From JBAZOJ01 sp041648755 (GTDB lineage: Bacteria > Planctomycetota > B143-G9), in NCBI GenBank assembly GCA_041648755.1, contig JBAZOJ010000028.1, positions 1 through 22,841 of the forward strand: a DNA stretch of 22,841 nucleotides, in the 5' to 3' direction. The position numbers were made by a program, and so were the translations under genes. Positions within the stretch are counted from its first letter, which is position 1. The number at the start of each line of letters is the position of its first letter. The notes beneath the pieces are model-generated. The model saw only the letters and a program-made list of their open reading frames with translations. It did not search any database and had not been told where the DNA came from. Shown in pieces: positions 7,277-15,309 of this stretch.

Positions 7277-9013
7277 ATGGCGGACTACGCCCTTATTCAG
7301 AAGATCATCAGCAGATACGATTTCATTCCGCCTGAAGTTCTTGACGACGCCATGGCGGAGTGTCCTAAGGAGCAGGACATCGTCGATTTTCTTGTCGAGC
7401 GTTTTCTGCTGAATGAACGGCAAGCTCTGGTTGTCCGCAAGCGTCTTGAGGCAGAGGAACAGAAATCTGCACAGGCGCCCCTCCAAGTACCCGCTGAGGT
7501 GCTGGAGCCCGAGCCGATAGTCGAACCTGAGCCCGTCGAGGAACTCGAGCCGCTCACTCCTGAAGAGATGATGAGAATCAGGAAGGAGACCGGATCCTCC
7601 GCAAAGCCCCAAGGGGCGGGACGTCGCGGAACAAAGAGGATCAGGGGTCGCAAGACTGTCCGACGGCCTGCTGCCGAAATCCCTGAGCCCATTGAGGCCG
7701 AAATTCTCGAAGTTGAGCCGCTGCCTTCCGAGGAAGATCTACGTGGCAAGCCATTCGGAGAAATCCTCTTGGCGCTAAAGGTTATCGAGAAAGAGGGGCT
7801 CGAGAATGCCCTTGATTTGCAGGGGAAGCTGGCAAAATCAGGGCATTCGACGCATGTCGGGGAGATTCTTTACAATGCGGGCTTGCTGACTCAGAGCGAT
7901 GTCATACTGGCTCTAAGGATGCAGGGCAGGGCTCTGTTCCGCTGTTCCACCTGCAATCTTCACGCAAACGTGAACGGGCTTACCGGGACTCAGCGTCCAG
8001 ATTGTCCGGAGTGCTTCGGAAGGCTTCTCGAAATCGGCAAGGATGACGAGATTTCTTCGACTTCCTTCAAGCTGGTGGACCTGGACTTTCTTTCCTCCGA
8101 TCCGCTGGTCGGGGCCGCCTTCAAGGATTTCCGCATCCTCCAGCCATATTGCCGAAGCGTTTCAACCGCTATCTACAGAGGCGAACAAACATCTCTGGCC
8201 CGACCGGTCGGCATCCAGATACTTAACGAAGCCCTTTGCTCCAGCGAGCAGAAGCGCGATGCGTTTGTGAATTGTGCGCGCAACGCGGCCCGGCAAACGT
8301 TCCATTCCATTACCACGGGTATTGATGTGGGACTGATCAGCGGGCGTCCCTGCTACGTGTTCGAATTCCCCGAAGGGCATTCGGTTGAGGAATACGTTCT
8401 GCGGAAGGGCATGCTGCCGGTAAAGACTGCGGCCAGGTTGGCTTTCCAGGTTATGGATGCTTTGTCCTTCTCCCATGCGAAGGGCGACTTTGCAGGGGTG
8501 GTAGAGCCCGTGACCGTTTTCATCACTGCCGGCTTCAATGCAAAAATGTTCAGTTCAGCATCTAACATCGCTGGCATGACCACAGGAGGAACCGCTCTCC
8601 CCGCTGGCTCTCCGGCCTATATGGCTCCGGAAGTCCTTGCTGGAGATCCCCCGACCGCTTTGTCAGATTCCTATGCCGTGGGGTGCCTGCTATACTTCAT
8701 GCTTTCAGGGCAGCCGCCGATGCATGGTGCGAACTGGGTCGATCTTGCAGCCCGCCAGATTTTCATCGAGCCCCAGCCTATCTCGACCATCAGGGAGGAT
8801 ATCCCACGCGAAGCCGAGAAGATACTCAATCGGCTTCTTGCGAAGGAAATCGAGCGCAGGTTCGCAAGAGACGAAGAAGTTCTGGCCGCGCTGGCTTCGA
8901 TCGCCGGAGAAAAGTACAACATTCCAATCTCGATCGACGATGATGCGGAAGTGCCGACACCTATCGGCGGTCAATCGCGTAAGCGGGTTTCTCGTCGGCC
9001 ACGGAGGTACTGA
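7277..9013 (+). CDS. Pseudokinase with N-terminal helical/MshEN-like region and zinc ribbon
   Basis: The protein has 578 residues from ATG 7277, chosen because AAGGAG (7265-7270) is 6 nt upstream; ATG 7262 precedes that site. Its order is: a helical N-terminus (1-60), an acidic/Pro-rich linker, a region about 155-217 resembling GspE/MshE N-terminal domains (HVGEILYNAGLLTQSDV), a zinc ribbon (C223, C226, C243, C246), and a Ser/Thr-kinase-like fold at about 280-545. The kinase landmarks SPAYMAPEV and DSYAVGCLLYFMLSGQPP are clear. The catalytic ones are lost: the VAIK lysine is Q (VGIQIL), the HRDLKPxN loop reads AGVVEPVT, and no DFG is visible. It is therefore very likely catalytically inactive and could act as a scaffold or signal receiver, perhaps with the neighbouring MoxR ATPase; that role is inference. 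Confidence 0.8.
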   Translation: MADYALIQKIISRYDFIPPEVLDDAMAECPKEQDIVDFLVERFLLNERQALVVRKRLEAEEQKSAQAPLQVPAEVLEPEPIVEPEPVEELEPLTPEEMMRIRKETGSSAKPQGAGRRGTKRIRGRKTVRRPAAEIPEPIEAEILEVEPLPSEEDLRGKPFGEILLALKVIEKEGLENALDLQGKLAKSGHSTHVGEILYNAGLLTQSDVILALRMQGRALFRCSTCNLHANVNGLTGTQRPDCPECFGRLLEIGKDDEISSTSFKLVDLDFLSSDPLVGAAFKDFRILQPYCRSVSTAIYRGEQTSLARPVGIQILNEALCSSEQKRDAFVNCARNAARQTFHSITTGIDVGLISGRPCYVFEFPEGHSVEEYVLRKGMLPVKTAARLAFQVMDALSFSHAKGDFAGVVEPVTVFITAGFNAKMFSSASNIAGMTTGGTALPAGSPAYMAPEVLAGDPPTALSDSYAVGCLLYFMLSGQPPMHGANWVDLAARQIFIEPQPISTIREDIPREAEKILNRLLAKEIERRFARDEEVLAALASIAGEKYNIPISIDDDAEVPTPIGGQSRKRVSRRPRRY

Positions 9014-10209
9014 TGCTGCCCGTTGTGCTATATGAGCCTCAGTCAGTGGGACACTTTCAGCCATTGACGGATTTCCTCCCGTTGTGGGAATTGAGGGCAG
9101 GGGCATTCACAATCAGGGAGCGCTGGGAGCTTTTCCTTCGCGGTCGTCAGGTTCTCTTTTTGCCACGTCCGGAGATCGCCGAGGTGGCGTCAGCACTTGC
9201 CTCGAACATACAGGTGATTACAGAGCGCGATTTGCCTGCGGAGGCGGACTTTGTGTGTGCTTCAGTTCTTCCGCTTATGGGTTTCGATTTGAGCGCATTT
9301 GTGGAGGATGGGAACAGCCAGCTATGTCGTCGAAGGACGCGAGGGGAGTTCCTTGGTTACCTCACTGGCCAGTTAACGGATGAGGAGATCCCGGCTCAAA
9401 ACGCCAAGTTCATGCAGCTCACTCGAATCTGGCAGCTTGTCGAGTACCTGCCGACATTGTTGGCAAATGACTTTGGCCAGTTCCGGAAGAGCACCGGGCA
9501 GACAGATCAACACGGGGTCACGTTTATCGGGGATCCATCCCAGCGCGCAATCTCTCAATCGGCCAAGCTCCTTCCGCAGACTGTCGTTGACACTACGTCC
9601 GGGCCGGTGATAATTGACGATGAGGTCGAAAGCAAGCCCTTCTCATATCTGGCTGGGCCGCTTTACGTGGGGAAGAGATCGATTCTGCTGGGCGGTAAGA
9701 TAGGGACATCCTCCTTTGGATCTGACTGCCGCGTTCACGGTGAGGTCACAGACACCGTTTTCTGCGACTGCGTCAACAAAGCACATTACGGTTTCATCGG
9801 GCACTCCTACGTCGCTCCGTTTGTGAACTTCGGGGCGATGGCCACAAACAGCAATCTCAAGAACACCTACGGAAACATAAAGCTCCAGACGAAGGCTGGT
9901 ACCGTGGACACCGGTCTGGGCAAGTTCGGGTTCGTTTGCGGGCCGCACACCAAGTTCGGGATCGGTTCACTCATATCTACGGGATCCCTGATTGGCGGCT
10001 TCTGCAACCTGTTTGCCGGAGGCGCATTTCTTCCGAAGGCAATCGACCATTTCTCGTGGTTCGATGGTGCGACGATGGCCAGTTTCAGGTTCGACCAGGC
10101 TGCCCATGTCGCCCAACGCGCGAGCGAGAGGCGGCACAGGGCATTCTCCGCTGCGGAGACCAAACGCGCGCTCGCAATCTATCGAAAGGTGTTTCGACCC
10201 CCCAAATGA
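9013..10209 (+). CDS. Sugar nucleotidyltransferase-like protein with left-handed beta-helix (GlmU-like)
   Basis: This 398-residue protein resembles the NTP_transf_4/GlmU-like family. It starts with VVLYEP and continues FLPLWELRAGAFTIRERWE, a conserved opening of that family. The C-terminal half (about residues 195-345) is rich in hexapeptide-type turns such as GPLYVGKRSILLGGKIG and GKFGFVCGPHTKFGIGSLIS, typical of a left-handed parallel beta-helix. In the family such proteins are annotated as putative sugar-1-phosphate nucleotidyltransferases/acyltransferases; whether the N-terminal domain is active here cannot be read from motifs. The start is supported by GGAGG (9003-9007) at 5-nt spacing, and the ATG shares one base with the preceding stop. 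The 3' end overlaps the next gene by 4 nt. A role in activated sugar supply for the envelope is plausible. Confidence 0.75.
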   Translation: MLPVVLYEPQSVGHFQPLTDFLPLWELRAGAFTIRERWELFLRGRQVLFLPRPEIAEVASALASNIQVITERDLPAEADFVCASVLPLMGFDLSAFVEDGNSQLCRRRTRGEFLGYLTGQLTDEEIPAQNAKFMQLTRIWQLVEYLPTLLANDFGQFRKSTGQTDQHGVTFIGDPSQRAISQSAKLLPQTVVDTTSGPVIIDDEVESKPFSYLAGPLYVGKRSILLGGKIGTSSFGSDCRVHGEVTDTVFCDCVNKAHYGFIGHSYVAPFVNFGAMATNSNLKNTYGNIKLQTKAGTVDTGLGKFGFVCGPHTKFGIGSLISTGSLIGGFCNLFAGGAFLPKAIDHFSWFDGATMASFRFDQAAHVAQRASERRHRAFSAAETKRALAIYRKVFRPPK

Positions 10210-11180
10210 GGATCGGGATTACTTCGACGATTCCTTCTGAGATCGTCCTTTCTGCGGGGCATACCCTCGTTGATCTGAACAACGTTTTCATCGCTTCCGC
10301 GGACCGTAAGGAGTTCGTGCTCACTGCTGAAAGGCACGGCTTCCCGGCGTCTTGTTGCGGCTGGATACGAGGAATATTTGGCGCGCTGAACCACGGTATC
10401 GACATTGACGCGCTGGTCGCTGTTTCCGGAGGAGACTGTTCGAACACCAATGCCCTTGCCGAAGTGCTCAGGCTTGACGGTATTCGCGTAATTCCTTTCT
10501 CATATCCATACGCAGCGAACGAAAGGGTATTGCTCCAGGAACTGGCGGCGCTGGCTCTGGCATTCGATACAGACATCGAGCGCGCGGAGCGGATTCGTTC
10601 GGAGATTTCGCCAATCAGGGAACAACTGCTCGCTTTGGACGCAGCACTTGCCGATGGACGTATCCGCCCGGCGGAGTATTCAAGGCTCGCACTTGCCTCT
10701 TCCGACTACATGTCGAACGTCAATGAGTATGCTGCTGAGGTCAGTGCCGAAGTCAAGTCAATCGAACTGCTCAAACCACAGAGATGGGGGCTTCCGATTG
10801 CATTGACAGGAGTCCCTCCGATCATACCGGACTTGCACAACACGCTGGAAATGTGCGGGCTGCAAGTAGTGTTTGATGAGATTCCGCGCCAGTTTACCAT
10901 GCCTTTCCGCGCTCATTCTCTCGTCGAGCAATACTCCAAGTACACCTATCCGTACGGGATGGCGTACAGAACGGGAGACATAGCGGAACAGTGCAGGATC
11001 CGGGGAGTGAAAGGCATCATTCACTACACTCAGAGCTTCTGTTTCAGGGCGATCGAGGACATTGTGCTGCGGCGGATGGTCGATTTGCCGATTCTGACAA
11101 TCGAGGGAGACGCGCCCGAATTCGCGGACGAGAGACTTCGAATTCGACTTGAAAGTTTCGCCGAAATGCTGGCGGCGTGA
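10206..11180 (+). CDS. 2-hydroxyacyl-CoA dehydratase family (HgdB-like) protein
   Basis: This 324-residue protein resembles the D-component fold of 2-hydroxyacyl-CoA dehydratases (HgdB/FldC-like). Those are oxygen-sensitive [4Fe-4S] enzymes that need an ATP-driven activator. Features seen are an N-terminal IGITSTIP strand/loop, cysteines C50, C51 and C78 (ASCCGWIRG and SGGDCSN), a central VPPIIPDLHNTLEMCG and QVVFDEIPRQ region, and late cysteines in AEQCRIRG and TQSFCFRAIED. These match the family's cluster-ligand and substrate-domain layout. ATG 10206 overlaps the previous stop (ATGA), so translation is probably coupled; an earlier in-frame start would lie deep in the upstream gene. No activator ATPase (HgdC/BadF-like) or second subunit is in the window, so a classical dehydratase reaction is uncertain and a reductase-like double-cubane-type role is possible. 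Confidence 0.75.
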   Translation: MRIGITSTIPSEIVLSAGHTLVDLNNVFIASADRKEFVLTAERHGFPASCCGWIRGIFGALNHGIDIDALVAVSGGDCSNTNALAEVLRLDGIRVIPFSYPYAANERVLLQELAALALAFDTDIERAERIRSEISPIREQLLALDAALADGRIRPAEYSRLALASSDYMSNVNEYAAEVSAEVKSIELLKPQRWGLPIALTGVPPIIPDLHNTLEMCGLQVVFDEIPRQFTMPFRAHSLVEQYSKYTYPYGMAYRTGDIAEQCRIRGVKGIIHYTQSFCFRAIEDIVLRRMVDLPILTIEGDAPEFADERLRIRLESFAEMLAA

Positions 11181-11184
11181 TGGA

Positions 11185-11907
11185 ATGAAAGCTGCCGTCT
11201 CACTCTGCCCGGGCATCAAGTCCAGCATCGAGAGGCCCGAATGCGTAGTTGTTGTGGATGTGCTTCGCAGTGGGACTTCCACTGCTGCCGCGATTGCGTC
11301 CGGTGCCCGTGCTGTGCGCATGTTCACGTCACACGAGGATGTTCTGACGGCCGTAAGGGCAAATCCCGGCACGTGCATTTCGGCAGGAGAGAAGGATTGT
11401 GTCAAGCCCTCGGAGTTTGACCTCGGGAACACGCCACAGGATTTCACCCCGGGGATTGTCCGCGGAAAGATCGTCTGCATGGCAACGACAAACGGGCCTC
11501 GGGCCCTTGAGCCTTATCGAAGCGCGAGGCACATCTTCTATGCAGGCCGCTGCAACGAAGCCGCGACGGCTGCGGGAGTCAACAATGTGAATCCTTCTTC
11601 GGTGGTCATTGCCTGTGCGGGGACACGGGGACTGGTCTCATTGGAGGACGTAATCTGTGCCGGTGGAATTCTCAAGAATCTGTATGGTGTTTCTTCTCTT
11701 GACGATGGGGTCAGAATTGCCTTGGAGTCCTATGACAGGTTTGGGGAGCAGACAGTATTCTGCGGGGCGATTCCGGGCTTTGAGGGTGCCAGGAGGCTTA
11801 TTGAGCTTGGCTTCCTTGACGATATTGCTTTCTGCTCGCAAGTGGATAGATACGATTTTGCCGTCATCCACAACCAGGAAGCCTGCTTTGTGCGCGCTCC
11901 AGGATAG
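11185..11907 (+). CDS. comB: 2-phosphosulfolactate phosphatase family protein (ComB-like)
   Basis: The 240-residue product matches the ComB family, Mg2+-dependent phosphatases that convert 2-phospho-3-sulfolactate to sulfolactate. In methanogens this belongs to coenzyme M synthesis; in bacteria the role is often unclear. Diagnostic segments are CVVVDVLRSGTSTAAAI near the N-terminus, AGEKDCVKPSEFDLGNTP, MATTNGPRAL and, later, VVIACAGTRGLVSLEDVICAG. The start ATG 11185 lies 4 nt after the previous stop; a TTG in frame at 11149 would overlap the upstream gene and adds no family sequence. No ComA (phosphosulfolactate synthase) or sulfopyruvate genes are seen here, so the substrate is uncertain. 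It is the last gene of the + strand cluster. Confidence 0.87.
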   Translation: MKAAVSLCPGIKSSIERPECVVVVDVLRSGTSTAAAIASGARAVRMFTSHEDVLTAVRANPGTCISAGEKDCVKPSEFDLGNTPQDFTPGIVRGKIVCMATTNGPRALEPYRSARHIFYAGRCNEAATAAGVNNVNPSSVVIACAGTRGLVSLEDVICAGGILKNLYGVSSLDDGVRIALESYDRFGEQTVFCGAIPGFEGARRLIELGFLDDIAFCSQVDRYDFAVIHNQEACFVRAPG

Positions 11908-12249
11908 GTCTGTGCGGAAGGGGGTTTGGGATCTGCAGGCGGGGTCTCCGCAAAGCGACTGCCGGAGCTTGCCGAGTTAGTGTAAGGAGATCCTCGCCAC
12001 AAGAAAAGGCTTCGCCTTTCCGATTGGCCCTGAAGGGGCGCGGACAATGGGCTTTGCACAGTATGACCAACACTTAATGAGTCCTTTCAACCAGAGATTT
12101 GTCCGCCGTGTTGCACCGTGTGCTCGGCAGCGGATATTGAGAAGAGATGATCCGCCGGGACGCCCGCGCGAAGATGAGGTCATGCTGCATTGGGGGGCCG
12201 GCTTTCCACTTGGTGCTTCCAGCACAAGTCGTCTGCTTCCGGCGGATCG
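11908..12249 (+). other. Convergent intergenic region without a convincing gene
   Basis: This 342-nt gap separates the rightward cluster (ending with comB) from the leftward polysaccharide operon. Short open frames exist on both strands but have no recognisable motifs, no good ribosome site and unnatural composition. The only structure seen is a hairpin at 12005-12019 and a weaker GCGG/CCGC inverted repeat near 11940-11952. No tRNA or repeat unit was recognised. Confidence 0.6.
12001..12020 (-). terminator. Candidate rho-independent terminator of the polysaccharide operon
   Basis: On the - strand AAAGGC-GAA-GCCTTT forms a perfect 6-bp stem with a 3-nt loop (12005-12019), followed by TCTT. 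It lies about 230 nt beyond the glycosyltransferase stop. The U tract is short and interrupted, so it is a modest terminator at best. On the + strand it could also help to end the comB transcript. Confidence 0.35.
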
Positions 12250-13332
12250 TCATGTATTACTCACTTGGTCGGCCAAATGACCTGACGCTGCGAGGATCAC
12301 TGTCCGGGCAACTGAAGCAGTGTCGTCTTTCCACCAGTCCGACTCGTCGTAGCGGGCGGCTGCTTCGTACCTGTTTGCGAGAGCCTGGGTGATTCTTTGT
12401 GGCTCATAGTCTGAGATCTGGCACACAGACGCGACACCTTTGGAACGAAGGAACGCAGCAGCGTTTGCGTCTTCGCTGACGCGCGGACGTTGCAGCAAGA
12501 GTATGGGTCTTCGATTGTTGACAGCTTCCGCCAGCGTTGCCCATCCTGCCTTTGTCACCACCAGATCGGCAGCGGCCACATAATCTTGCGTGTGACAGCA
12601 CTCAAGGGGGATCTCCTCGACCAAAGCATTCTCACACACGGTGCCTTTGGTTGAGAATATGCGGGCGTGCACTCCAAAGAGGTCGAAGGAAGAGCCGTTG
12701 ATCGCCATTCTCCCCATCGAGAAAAACACGATCGGGTCTCCATCCGCAGCGAGTCGGATCTGTGCGACCCTCTCCGGGTGCGGGCGCCTGGAAAAGAAGC
12801 CGGAATCGGCTCTCTCAGAATCCGATCCCCCGGGAAGCTTGATCACTTCGGACGCTGTTTCGTAGACACTGTTCAGGAAGGAAATATCCTTTGACGCCGG
12901 GAGGAGTGGAGCATATATCTCTCCCCATGTGAAATTGGAGACGAGTATTGAAGGAATGCGTGCTTCATGTGCGAGCAGCAGCGGCTGAGGGGAGCAATCG
13001 CTTATGAGAAACGCAGGAGAGAATGCTCGCACGAAATCAATCTCGTTCGCAATCCACGCGTCCCAAGTCCTTATCCACCGCGGCAGTTCGCAGGCGAGCC
13101 TCAGCAGGTCCGGTCGGAAATCCGATCTGAGCGGGAGCCCTGGCTCCGGGGGAATCTCACGTATATAAAGGCCCGGTATGCTAAAGCCACTCCTCAAGAA
13201 GTCTGCCTGCTTATTCCCGGCTGCAATTACCACTTCCGCCAAGGCTCCTGTCTTGAGGTAGTGTTCCGCGAGACAGGCCATACGAACTGCGTGCCCGAAG
13301 CCATGGGGAGTCGCGTATAAGACGGCTTTCAT
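12250..13332 (-). CDS. Glycosyltransferase, MurG/GT1-like (GT-B fold)
   Basis: This 360-residue protein has the two-domain layout of GT-B glycosyltransferases. The N-terminus KAVLYATPHGFGHAVRMACL has the glycine-rich GxGH-type loop that lies at the acceptor/donor cleft in MurG-like enzymes. The C-terminal domain has AADLVVTKAGWATLAEAVNNRRPILLLQRP followed by EDANA, the expected nucleotide-sugar donor-binding region. It has no signal peptide or clear TM segment, so it likely acts at the inner face of the membrane, adding a sugar to the lipid-linked intermediate made by the upstream WecA/TagO-like enzyme; this is inferred from position. Its ATG shares one base with the preceding stop (TGATG), indicating translational coupling. 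Donor and acceptor are unknown. It is the last gene of the - strand operon. Confidence 0.78.
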   Translation of the reverse strand: MKAVLYATPHGFGHAVRMACLAEHYLKTGALAEVVIAAGNKQADFLRSGFSIPGLYIREIPPEPGLPLRSDFRPDLLRLACELPRWIRTWDAWIANEIDFVRAFSPAFLISDCSPQPLLLAHEARIPSILVSNFTWGEIYAPLLPASKDISFLNSVYETASEVIKLPGGSDSERADSGFFSRRPHPERVAQIRLAADGDPIVFFSMGRMAINGSSFDLFGVHARIFSTKGTVCENALVEEIPLECCHTQDYVAAADLVVTKAGWATLAEAVNNRRPILLLQRPRVSEDANAAAFLRSKGVASVCQISDYEPQRITQALANRYEAAARYDESDWWKDDTASVARTVILAASGHLADQVSNT

Positions 13333-14849
13333 CAGGCCACCGGCTGTGTTTGTCTTCCCACGACATGCAGTTTCGCTTTGATCACCGCTTGTGGGAAGTC
13401 TATCGGGCGAGCCTTGGGTGATTCGGCAGGAATAGCCGATCCGATCGCTCGCGCAAGTGAGTTGAAGTAGTCTTTGTCGCGATTGAACACATCCGAAAGG
13501 CTCTCCGGTACGGCGAATTCGATTTCACCGACCAACCTGCTCGCATTGAGCAGGGGTATGACCATGGTTCTCCATGGTGCCGCGCCACAAACCGGGCTAT
13601 TCCATGAAGCAACGTCCCGCAGAGAATCGCCTTCGAGAACTCGGATTTTTACAGACGAGCATTTCAGCACGTTGCAGGCCTGACAGATGAGAATGCAGGT
13701 CTCCTCAAAGACATGGCCTCTGCCAGCGCATTTGCAGGCATTGGAAACAGCCGCAAATCTCCGTCGCCTTTCCCGGTACTTTCGGACAATATGGAGAACT
13801 GTGTTGGCTATCCCCCGGACTCCTGCGAGTCGGATGGCGATGACGATGGCAATGCCATACACCACAGCGGCGGACAGCCAGTACAGGCCGCCTTGAAGTG
13901 CCAGAGAGAGCGAGATTGCGCACGAAGTTGCGGTTGCCATGTAGAGAAGCACGACGGCCTGACGCGAATTGAATCCCATGTCGCGCAGGCGATGATGGAT
14001 GTGCTTCTTGTCAGCCACAGAGAATGGGATGCCGCGCCAGAGCCGCCTGGAGAATGCAAACATAGTATCGAAAATCGGTATCCCCAAGGCGAGCAACGGT
14101 AACAGGATAATGCACACAGTGCTCGTCTTTACGGATGCTTCCAGAGTAAGAGCCGCAATCGTATATCCGAGGAAATACGAACCTCCATCCCCCATGAAGA
14201 GACGGGCAGGGCTGAAGTTGAAGTACGTGAAACCAAGAAGGGAACCGAAGAGCGTTGCTGTCATCAACGACATGAAGATCGAGCCCTTGGAAACAGCCAG
14301 CATGAAAACAGCCGCAGTGACAATCAGGACTATGCCTCCTGCGAGGCCATCCAAGCCATCAATGAGGTTGATGGCGTTAATAATGAGCATGAACCAGACC
14401 ACAGTGAGGGCAACGGAGAGAGGGAAGGGGAGAACGTATACGTCACCAAAGAGCCCTATAGTCTCCAACCGGAAGCCGACTGCGAACGAAAACAATCCGA
14501 TCGCTGCCTGTGCGGCCAGCCGGGAACGTGCCGAAATATGGAACAGGTCATCCGCAAATCCTATGGCAAAAGCACACGAAGCAAGTGCGAGAAGCCCGGC
14601 AATGCGCAGCTTGTCACCGAAGATTTCCTGAGAAATCGTATTATCCCAGAAATACAGGCCGATTATCGGGATGAGGAAGGCTGCGAAGATAGCCGCCCCT
14701 CCGAGGCGGGGAATGGCCCTCCTGTGGCTCTTCCGCTCCATTTCGGAGTTGTCGTGGAGATGGTACTTCTTTGCGAAGTACAGGACTATCGGAGCAAGGA
14801 GAACGCACACCAGCACTCCGAGAAGGAAGGCTACTGCTTGCGTCTTCAT
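13332..14849 (-). CDS. WecA/TagO-type polyprenyl-phosphate glycosyl-1-phosphate transferase with C-terminal cytosolic extension
   Basis: The protein has 505 residues; the first 350 or so are a multi-pass WecA/TagO/MraY-family enzyme that moves a sugar-1-phosphate (often HexNAc-1-P) from a UDP-sugar to undecaprenyl phosphate. Motifs are SHRRAIPRLGG (41-51), D100-D101, NLIDGLDGLAGG (161-172), FMGDGGSYFLGY (218-229) and the basic KKHIHHRL (281-288). The usual family length is about 320-380 residues. Here a basic stretch (KYRERRRRF, 358-366) leads into about 140 extra residues with cysteines C372, C374, C385, C389, C392, C397 and C421, and a GAF-like pattern (MVIPLLNASRLVGEIEFAV). The gene overlaps vanZ by 4 nt and the glycosyltransferase by 1 nt. 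It probably starts synthesis of the polysaccharide repeat unit. Confidence 0.9.
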   Translation of the reverse strand: MKTQAVAFLLGVLVCVLLAPIVLYFAKKYHLHDNSEMERKSHRRAIPRLGGAAIFAAFLIPIIGLYFWDNTISQEIFGDKLRIAGLLALASCAFAIGFADDLFHISARSRLAAQAAIGLFSFAVGFRLETIGLFGDVYVLPFPLSVALTVVWFMLIINAINLIDGLDGLAGGIVLIVTAAVFMLAVSKGSIFMSLMTATLFGSLLGFTYFNFSPARLFMGDGGSYFLGYTIAALTLEASVKTSTVCIILLPLLALGIPIFDTMFAFSRRLWRGIPFSVADKKHIHHRLRDMGFNSRQAVVLLYMATATSCAISLSLALQGGLYWLSAAVVYGIAIVIAIRLAGVRGIANTVLHIVRKYRERRRRFAAVSNACKCAGRGHVFEETCILICQACNVLKCSSVKIRVLEGDSLRDVASWNSPVCGAAPWRTMVIPLLNASRLVGEIEFAVPESLSDVFNRDKDYFNSLARAIGSAIPAESPKARPIDFPQAVIKAKLHVVGRQTQPVA

Positions 14850-15241
14850 GCAGACTCGCCTCCTCCAAGACTTCCCGGGGAATCGACAGGACGAGAAAGC
14901 ATTCCGGCAATCAAGGCAGATCCTGTTCCGGATAGCAGGTTAACGGAAACATCCATCAGGTCCGCCGTACGTCCTGGCACCCACAATTGTGCGGTTTCAG
15001 TTATGAGGGAAGCAGACAACACCAGCAGAATTGTGTTGACAACAGGAGCATTCGATCGGTATGACCTGAAGGTCAGGTACGTCAAGCCGCCCAGGATTGT
15101 GAACTCAATGAAATGCGAATATGCCACCCATGGCGGGGAAAGCCCCATGGCATGAACAACACTGCCGGGCAGCAAAGACATCGCAATCGCGCAGATGTAG
15201 CCCGCAATTGTGAGTAGAAGCAGAATGCTTCGTCTCTCCAC
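14846..15241 (-). CDS. VanZ-like family membrane protein
   Basis: This 131-residue protein matches the VanZ-like family in having about four hydrophobic segments and the conserved C-terminal signature ETAQLWVPGRTADLMDVSVN followed by LL and a glycine-rich helix. The HFIEFTILGGLTYL segment near residue 43 is also typical (H/E pattern). VanZ-like proteins are often found in polysaccharide and exosortase loci of Gram-negative bacteria; their biochemical role is unresolved, and teicoplanin resistance is known only for the enterococcal VanZ. The start is GTG 15241, supported by GGAGGAG 7 nt upstream. It overlaps the WecA/TagO gene by 4 nt and lies 59 nt after the NusG paralogue, the largest gap in the operon. 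Confidence 0.85.
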   Translation of the reverse strand: MERRSILLLLTIAGYICAIAMSLLPGSVVHAMGLSPPWVAYSHFIEFTILGGLTYLTFRSYRSNAPVVNTILLVLSASLITETAQLWVPGRTADLMDVSVNLLSGTGSALIAGMLSRPVDSPGSLGGGESA

Positions 15242-15292
15242 AGTGAGGCTCCTCCACCGGGTTCGGCGGTAATGAGAGAGATTCTCAGGCTA

Positions 15293-15309
15293 AACGGCGA
15301 TCAGCCGTT
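15293..15309 (-). repeat. Perfect inverted repeat overlapping the NusG-paralogue stop codon
   Basis: AACGGC and GCCGTT flank a 5-nt loop that contains the TGA stop of the NusG-like gene. It is followed on the - strand by only two further Ts (TTAGCC). It could be a weak terminator, an RNA processing or stability element, or chance. It sits in the only real gap inside the operon. Confidence 0.35.

Noticed and set aside
12047..12280. Short + strand open frame in the convergent intergenic region, with opposing frames at 11977-12225
   Set aside because: No domain, no ribosome site, Arg/Pro-rich out-of-frame-like composition, and it runs into the 3' end of the glycosyltransferase gene on the other strand.
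13999..14631. Long + strand open frame opposite the WecA/TagO gene (210 codons)
   Set aside because: Antisense of a membrane-protein gene with clear family motifs; composition is artefactual.
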